Below, piece by piece: positions 5,269 through 8,701 of a stretch of DNA of 8,701 nucleotides. The notes under the pieces were generated by a model. It had not been told where the DNA came from. It worked only from the letters and a program-made list of their open reading frames with translations, and made no database searches. Both the position numbers and the translations under genes were made by a program. This stretch comes from Acetobacteraceae bacterium (GTDB taxonomy: Bacteria; Pseudomonadota; Alphaproteobacteria; Acetobacterales; Acetobacteraceae), in NCBI GenBank assembly GCA_947462945.1, contig CANHTE010000036.1:1-8701 (forward strand), given 5' to 3'. Within the stretch, counting starts at the first letter, position 1. Each line of letters begins with the position of its first letter.

Positions 5269-5736
5269 ATGGCCGCCACGAAAAACCTCCTCGCTGCCTT
5301 TGCGGCCGCAGGCCTCCTCGTCGCATGTTCGTCGGACCCGGAGCCAACGGCCAGCACGGCGGGCGCGGGCACGGTGCGCCCGGGCAGCCAGGAGGATCTG
5401 GTCGCCAATGTCGGGGATCGCGTGTTGTTCGACACGGATCGCAGCAGCATCCGCGCCGATCAGCGCCCCGTGCTGGAGCGCCAGGCGCGCTGGATGGGCC
5501 AGTATCCGCAGGTCCAGGTGATGGTCGAAGGCCATGCGGATGAGCGCGGAACCCGCGAATACAACCTCGCCCTTTCCCAGCGCCGGGCGAATTCAGCGCG
5601 TGACGTGCTTGTTGCCGGCGGCGTGGCCGGGACGCGGATCCAGACCATCAGCTACGGCAAGGACCGTCCGGAATCCCTGGGCTCCAACGAGGAAGCCTGG
5701 TCGCGCAACCGCCGGGCCGTGACCGTCGTTCGCTGA
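5269..5736 (+). CDS. pal: Peptidoglycan-associated lipoprotein Pal
   Basis: The protein has 155 residues. A lipoprotein signal peptide ends in the lipobox LLVAC with the acylated cysteine at 20; the following SSDPE has no Asp at +2, consistent with outer-membrane sorting. A short flexible linker (21–40) leads to an OmpA-like domain (about 42–155) with RVLFDTDRSSI (51–61), the signature GHADERGTREYNLALSQRRAN (88–108) and the closing NRRAVTVV. Asp91 and Arg106 lie at the positions that bind the diaminopimelate of peptidoglycan in this family. Pal anchors the outer membrane to the wall and works with TolB, TolA and TolQR in constriction. TAAGGAG six bases before ATG 5269 picks that start; ATG 5263 directly abuts it and is too close. 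It is followed after seven bases by cpoB. Unusually, a lysR gene and not tolB precedes it. Confidence 0.96.
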   Translation: MAATKNLLAAFAAAGLLVACSSDPEPTASTAGAGTVRPGSQEDLVANVGDRVLFDTDRSSIRADQRPVLERQARWMGQYPQVQVMVEGHADERGTREYNLALSQRRANSARDVLVAGGVAGTRIQTISYGKDRPESLGSNEEAWSRNRRAVTVVR

Positions 5737-5743
5737 TCCTGGC

Positions 5744-6613
5744 ATGTTGGCGCGGGGCATGGCGGGCTGCTTGAAGGCTTGGGCGGCTGCGCTTGCCCGG
5801 GGCTTGCGCCTCCTGGCGGTTTTGGTGGGGCCGGTCCTGCTCGGCTCGCCCGCCATGGCGCAGATGGACAGCCGCGAGGGGATCGCCCTGCAAAATCAGA
5901 TCCTGCAATTGCGGCAGGAGATGGAGCAGATGCGCAGCCGGGGCGGCAGCCTTCCCCCGCCCAGTTCCAGCCGGGCTCCGGCGGGCGGCGGCGAACTCGT
6001 GGGCCAGCTGCTGGACCGGGTGAGCACCCTCGAAGAGGAAGTGCGCCGCCAACGGGGCCGGGTGGACGTGCTGGAGAATCAAAACCGCCGGCTCGCCGAG
6101 GACCTTGAGAAACTGCGGGGCGACATGGAGTTCCGGCTGGGCCAAGGTGGCGGCGGCGGCGCCTCCGCCACGCCGGCTGCGGCCCGCCCGGCGGCCGCGC
6201 CCACCACCAGCACGGGCGCTGCGGCCCCCCGCACACCCGATCGCGCCTTGGCCGATGGTCAGGCGGCGCTTGGCCGGCGCGACTATGCCGCCGCCGAGGC
6301 CGCCGCGCGTGAGGCGCTCGCTGCGCGGTCCGGCGCGCCCGTCGTGGCCGGCCAGATGCTGCTGGGCGAGGCCTTGAATGGCAAGCGGGACTTCGGCAAC
6401 GCCGCCATCGCCTTCAACGAGGCCTTCACCCGCGCCCGGACCGGTCCGCGTGCGCCGGATGCGCTGATCGGGCTGGCCAACGCCTTCCAGGGGCTGGGCA
6501 GCCGGCGTGAGGCCTGTGACACGCTGAATGATTTGCGCAGCCAGTTCCCGAACCTTTCGGGCGCCGCGCTGCAGCGCGCGAATGCGGCGCGGCAGCGGGG
6601 GCAGTGCCGGTAA
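5744..6613 (+). CDS. cpoB: Cell division coordinator CpoB (YbgF), periplasmic coiled-coil/TPR protein
   Basis: The protein has 289 residues. An N-terminal signal peptide has its hydrophobic core at about 21–35 and a likely signal peptidase I site after AMA (37–39). Next come heptad-rich stretches at about 43–66 and 84–134 that look like the trimerising coiled coil, then a Gly/Ala/Pro linker (135–166), and a C-terminal TPR-like region (167–289) with Ala-rich helix pairs (AALGRRDYAAAEAAAREAL, then GKRDFGNAAIAFNEAF). CpoB binds TolA and links Tol–Pal constriction to septal peptidoglycan synthesis. ATG 5759 is an alternative start that would give a shorter n-region; neither ATG has a strong ribosome site. 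The seven-base gap from pal and the conserved order pal–cpoB support the name. Its stop overlaps a possible GTG start for tilS. Confidence 0.92.
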   Translation: MLARGMAGCLKAWAAALARGLRLLAVLVGPVLLGSPAMAQMDSREGIALQNQILQLRQEMEQMRSRGGSLPPPSSSRAPAGGGELVGQLLDRVSTLEEEVRRQRGRVDVLENQNRRLAEDLEKLRGDMEFRLGQGGGGGASATPAAARPAAAPTTSTGAAAPRTPDRALADGQAALGRRDYAAAEAAAREALAARSGAPVVAGQMLLGEALNGKRDFGNAAIAFNEAFTRARTGPRAPDALIGLANAFQGLGSRREACDTLNDLRSQFPNLSGAALQRANAARQRGQCR

Positions 6614-6619
6614 GTCCCG

Positions 6620-6640
6620 CTGAGGGGCATTGCCCCTCAG
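6620..6640. repeat. Perfect 9-bp hairpin, first of a pair (REP-like)
   Basis: CTGAGGGGC (6620–6628) pairs with GCCCCTCAG (6632–6640) around the 3-base loop ATT. It begins six bases after the cpoB stop. It is not followed by a T-tract. Short G/C palindromes of this kind are common dispersed intergenic elements in related GC-rich alphaproteobacteria, from general familiarity and not a search. Confidence 0.7.
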
Positions 6641-6648
6641 ACACCCCA

Positions 6649-6669
6649 GCAAGAACCTCAGGTTCTTGC
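6649..6669. repeat. Perfect 9-bp hairpin, second of a pair (REP-like)
   Basis: GCAAGAACC (6649–6657) pairs with GGTTCTTGC (6661–6669) around the 3-base loop TCA. It lies eight bases after the first hairpin and 27 bases before ATG 6697 of tilS. Stem length and loop length equal those of its partner while the sequence differs, which suggests one two-part element. Confidence 0.7.
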
Positions 6670-6696
6670 ATCTCCGATGCGGAATTTTCTGCGCTG

Positions 6697-7848
6697 ATGG
6701 CGCCTTTGGGGCCGTTTTTGCCGCTTGTGGCGGTGGGGTGTTCGGGGGGGAGTGACAGCCTGGCGCTGACGCGGCTGGCGGATCGCTGGGCGCGGGCCCG
6801 CGGCGGGAGTGTCCTGGCGCTGATCGTGGAGCACGGGCTGCGGCCTGAATCGGCGCTGGAAGCGCAAGATTTGGCCTTTGCACTCAAAGCACGCGGCATT
6901 GCCACGCGCCTCCTGCCGCTGGGCCTGCCAGCAGGGCACCGTCTGCAGGAACGAGCCCGCGCGGCCCGGCGCGCCGCGCTGCTGGCAGCCTGCGCGGAAG
7001 CCGGCACGCCCCATCTGCTGCTGGGCCACCATGCCGAGGACCAGGCGGAGACGCTGCTGTTCCGCGCCCTGCGTGGCAGTCGGGCGCATGGGCTGGCCGG
7101 CATGGCGCCCCTCACCCTCGCGGCCGAGGCGCTGATCCTGCGTCCTGTTCTATCCGTTCCCAAGGCGCGGCTGCGAGCCAGCCTGGAAGGCTGGGGCATC
7201 CCCCCGCTGGAGGACCCTTCCAACGTCAATTCGCGTTTCGCCCGGGCGCGGTTGCGCGCCGTGGGCACGGCGGGGTTGGATGCCGCCCCCTTTGCCCGCC
7301 GGCGCGCCCGCCACGCCGCCGCCGTCGCTCACAGGATGGCGCTGGCCGTGCGGTTGCTGCCCGAGGGCTGCGCCGAAATCCTGCCCGAAGCGCTGGGGCG
7401 GGACGCCACGGCACGCCAGGTGATGGCCGGGCTGCTTCGGGCCGTGGGGGGGGGTGCCCATGCGCCCTCCGAACGGGCGGTGGCACATTTGCTGGCGGCG
7501 GGCGCGGGCACGCTGGCTGGCGCGCATTGGCTCCGGGGTGGGCGCTGGCTGGTGCGTGAGGCCGCAACGGGCAATTGGGCGGGCGGGTTCTGGGATGGCA
7601 GGTTCCGGGCGGCACCCCCGCCAGAGGGCCATGAATATGCGCCACTGGGCGCGGATTCAGCCCGGTTTCGGGCTGCCACGCGGCATTTGCCGGCGGCCGC
7701 CCTGGCTGCGTTGCCGGCGCTGCGCAGCGCCGGGGATGGAAAGCTGGCCCTGGTGCCCCATCTGATCTACGGTACGGACCGACTTCGATTTTCTATGAAT
7801 TTCGCGCCACGCGGCGGCGCCGTCACGGAATGTCACCTTACCAAGTGA
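6697..7848 (+). CDS. tilS: tRNA(Ile)-lysidine synthetase TilS
   Basis: The protein has 383 residues from ATG 6697. TilS uses ATP and lysine to convert the wobble C34 of tRNA-Ile(CAU) to lysidine, changing both codon reading and charging. The PP-loop motif CSGGSDS is at 15–21, VEHGLRPES at 44–52, LGHHAEDQAETLLFRALRGS at 109–128 (the family's HxxDDQxET element, with Glu for the first Asp) and EDPSN further on. The C-terminal part is poorly conserved and shorter than in E. coli (432 aa), as is usual in alphaproteobacteria. The start is uncertain. The frame is open to GTG 6604, giving 414 residues, and the residues just upstream (EFSALM) look like the conserved TilS N-terminus, so translation may begin before ATG 6697, through the hairpin pair. 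It sits between cpoB and ftsH, as in many relatives. Confidence 0.92.
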   Translation: MAPLGPFLPLVAVGCSGGSDSLALTRLADRWARARGGSVLALIVEHGLRPESALEAQDLAFALKARGIATRLLPLGLPAGHRLQERARAARRAALLAACAEAGTPHLLLGHHAEDQAETLLFRALRGSRAHGLAGMAPLTLAAEALILRPVLSVPKARLRASLEGWGIPPLEDPSNVNSRFARARLRAVGTAGLDAAPFARRRARHAAAVAHRMALAVRLLPEGCAEILPEALGRDATARQVMAGLLRAVGGGAHAPSERAVAHLLAAGAGTLAGAHWLRGGRWLVREAATGNWAGGFWDGRFRAAPPPEGHEYAPLGADSARFRAATRHLPAAALAALPALRSAGDGKLALVPHLIYGTDRLRFSMNFAPRGGAVTECHLTK

Positions 7849-7858
7849 ATTTCGTGAC
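7822..7858. other. Imperfect inverted repeat spanning the tilS stop codon
   Basis: GTCACGGAA (7822–7830) and TTTCGTGAC (7850–7858) are inverted copies with eight of nine positions pairing, separated by 19 bases; the tilS stop (7846–7848) lies in the loop. It could be a protein-binding site or a loose RNA stem before ftsH. There is no T-tract, and no -10/-35 pair was found in the 90-base tilS–ftsH gap, apart from an isolated TTGACA at 7883–7888. Confidence 0.3.
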
Positions 7859-7938
7859 CGCCGGCCATTACCCCGGGTGGCGTTGACACCATGTTCACCA
7901 AATGCCGGCCCAGTGCCCGGCGAAGGGGAATGCGACAC

Positions 7939-8701
7939 GTGAGCAATTTCGGCCGCAACCTGGCCTTGTGGGTGATTGTAGCGCTGCTCCTGGTGGCGCT
8001 GTTCAACCTGTTCCAGCCTTCGGGCCCGAGCAGCCGCACGCAGATGCAGGTGGCCTACAGCGACTTCCTGAACGAAGTGAATTCCGGCCATGTTCGTGAT
8101 GTGGTGATCCAGGGACGCACCGTCTCGGGCCAGCTCACCGATGGCCGCAGCTTCTCGACCTTCACGCCGGAAGACCCGGCGATGATCTCCAAGCTGACGG
8201 AAAAGGGCGTGCGCGTCGTGGCCCGCCCGGAGGAGAGCGAGGTCAATCCGCTGTTCCAGATCCTGATCAGCTGGTTCCCGATGCTGCTGTTGATCGGCGT
8301 CTGGATCTTCTTCATGCGCCAGATGCAGGGCGGCGGCGGGCGCGCCATGGGCTTCGGCAAGTCCAAGGCCAAGCTGTTGACCGAGAAGCATGGCCGCGTG
8401 ACCTTTGAGGATGTTGCCGGCATCGACGAGGCCAAGGCCGAGCTCGAGGAGATCGTGGATTTTCTCCGCGACCCGGCGAAGTTCCAAAAGCTTGGCGGCA
8501 AAATTCCAAAGGGCGTGCTTCTGGTTGGCCCGCCCGGCACCGGCAAGACGCTGCTGGCCCGCTCCATCGCGGGTGAGGCGAATGTGCCCTTCTTCACCAT
8601 CTCCGGCTCCGACTTCGTCGAGATGTTCGTCGGGGTGGGCGCGGCTCGCGTTCGCGACATGTTCGAGAACGCCAAGAAGCATGCGCCCTGCATCCTGTTC
8701 A
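7939..8701 (+). CDS. ftsH: ATP-dependent zinc metalloprotease FtsH (N-terminal part, cut by window end)
   Basis: The first 254 residues are visible and the gene runs off the window. FtsH is a hexameric inner-membrane AAA+ protease that degrades misfolded membrane proteins and regulators such as sigma-32 and LpxC. Seen here are membrane segment 1 (about 8–24), a periplasmic domain (about 28–104), membrane segment 2 (106–125), the linker with [22 protein letters not shown] (155–176), Walker A GPPGTGKT (197–204) and the pore-loop region MFVGVG (229–234). The window ends at CILF, at the start of Walker B. The HExxH zinc site is not visible. GTG 7939 is preferred because the sequence starting [11 protein letters not shown] matches family N-termini and AAGGGG (7923–7928) lies ten bases upstream; ATG 7930 is in frame but only one base from that sequence. 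It follows tilS after 90 bases. Confidence 0.95.
   Translation, partial: MSNFGRNLALWVIVALLLVALFNLFQPSGPSSRTQMQVAYSDFLNEVNSGHVRDVVIQGRTVSGQLTDGRSFSTFTPEDPAMISKLTEKGVRVVARPEESEVNPLFQILISWFPMLLLIGVWIFFMRQMQGGGGRAMGFGKSKAKLLTEKHGRVTFEDVAGIDEAKAELEEIVDFLRDPAKFQKLGGKIPKGVLLVGPPGTGKTLLARSIAGEANVPFFTISGSDFVEMFVGVGAARVRDMFENAKKHAPCILF

Noticed and set aside
3600..5450. 616-codon minus-strand frame that would fuse DoxX to a long N-terminal extension
   Set aside because: Only the last 143 residues resemble a protein family. The rest is antisense to lysR and the start of pal, and there is a good ribosome site at the DoxX ATG.
7883..7888. TTGACA as an ftsH promoter -35 element
   Set aside because: It matches the consensus exactly, but no -10-like hexamer occurs 15–19 bases downstream; that stretch is GC-rich (CCGGCCCAG).
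7657..8682. 341-codon minus-strand frame opposite tilS end and ftsH
   Set aside because: It is antisense to the clearly recognised ftsH with intact Walker A, and is a codon-usage shadow.

Overview
The window is GC-rich chromosomal DNA. Its gene order (pal–cpoB–tilS–ftsH on one strand, ftsE–ftsX on the other) and the protein styles point to an alphaproteobacterium, most likely Rhodospirillales/Acetobacteraceae (Roseomonas-like). That placement is inference from synteny and composition. No rRNA, tRNA, CRISPR array, transposase or phage gene was seen. Nearly all of the window is core housekeeping DNA.

Layout. (1) 1–303, plus strand: a 57-residue protein that I do not recognise, built around two copies of an 11-residue motif (DDGLVHSHNYA), followed by a convergent stem-loop. 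(2) 304–2935, minus strand: ftsE, ftsX, tsaB and rimI, read in that order. ftsE/ftsX and tsaB/rimI overlap by a few bases, and a 103-base gap with a tandem repeat separates the two pairs. (3) 3019–3525, plus strand: a zinc-ribbon (MJ0042-type) single-pass membrane protein, divergent from ftsE. (4) 3600–5057: a DoxX-family membrane protein (minus) divergent from a LysR-type regulator (plus), with a near-perfect inverted repeat between them. (5) 5269–8701, plus strand: pal, cpoB (ybgF), tilS and the 5' third or so of ftsH.

How the genes work together. FtsEX couples ATP hydrolysis to peptidoglycan hydrolysis at division, and Pal and CpoB act in the Tol–Pal system that holds and constricts the envelope, so envelope and division functions lie on both sides of the window. 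TsaB (tRNA t6A37 synthesis), TilS (tRNA-Ile lysidine) and RimI (protein N-acetylation) serve translation. FtsH is the membrane AAA+ protease. The LysR–DoxX pair looks like an accessory cassette sitting where tolB is often found directly before pal.

The least explained parts are the small repeat protein at 78–251, two short tandem repeats that each multiply a stop codon (3' ends of ftsX and lysR), and paired perfect hairpins at the cpoB–tilS junction that obscure the tilS start.
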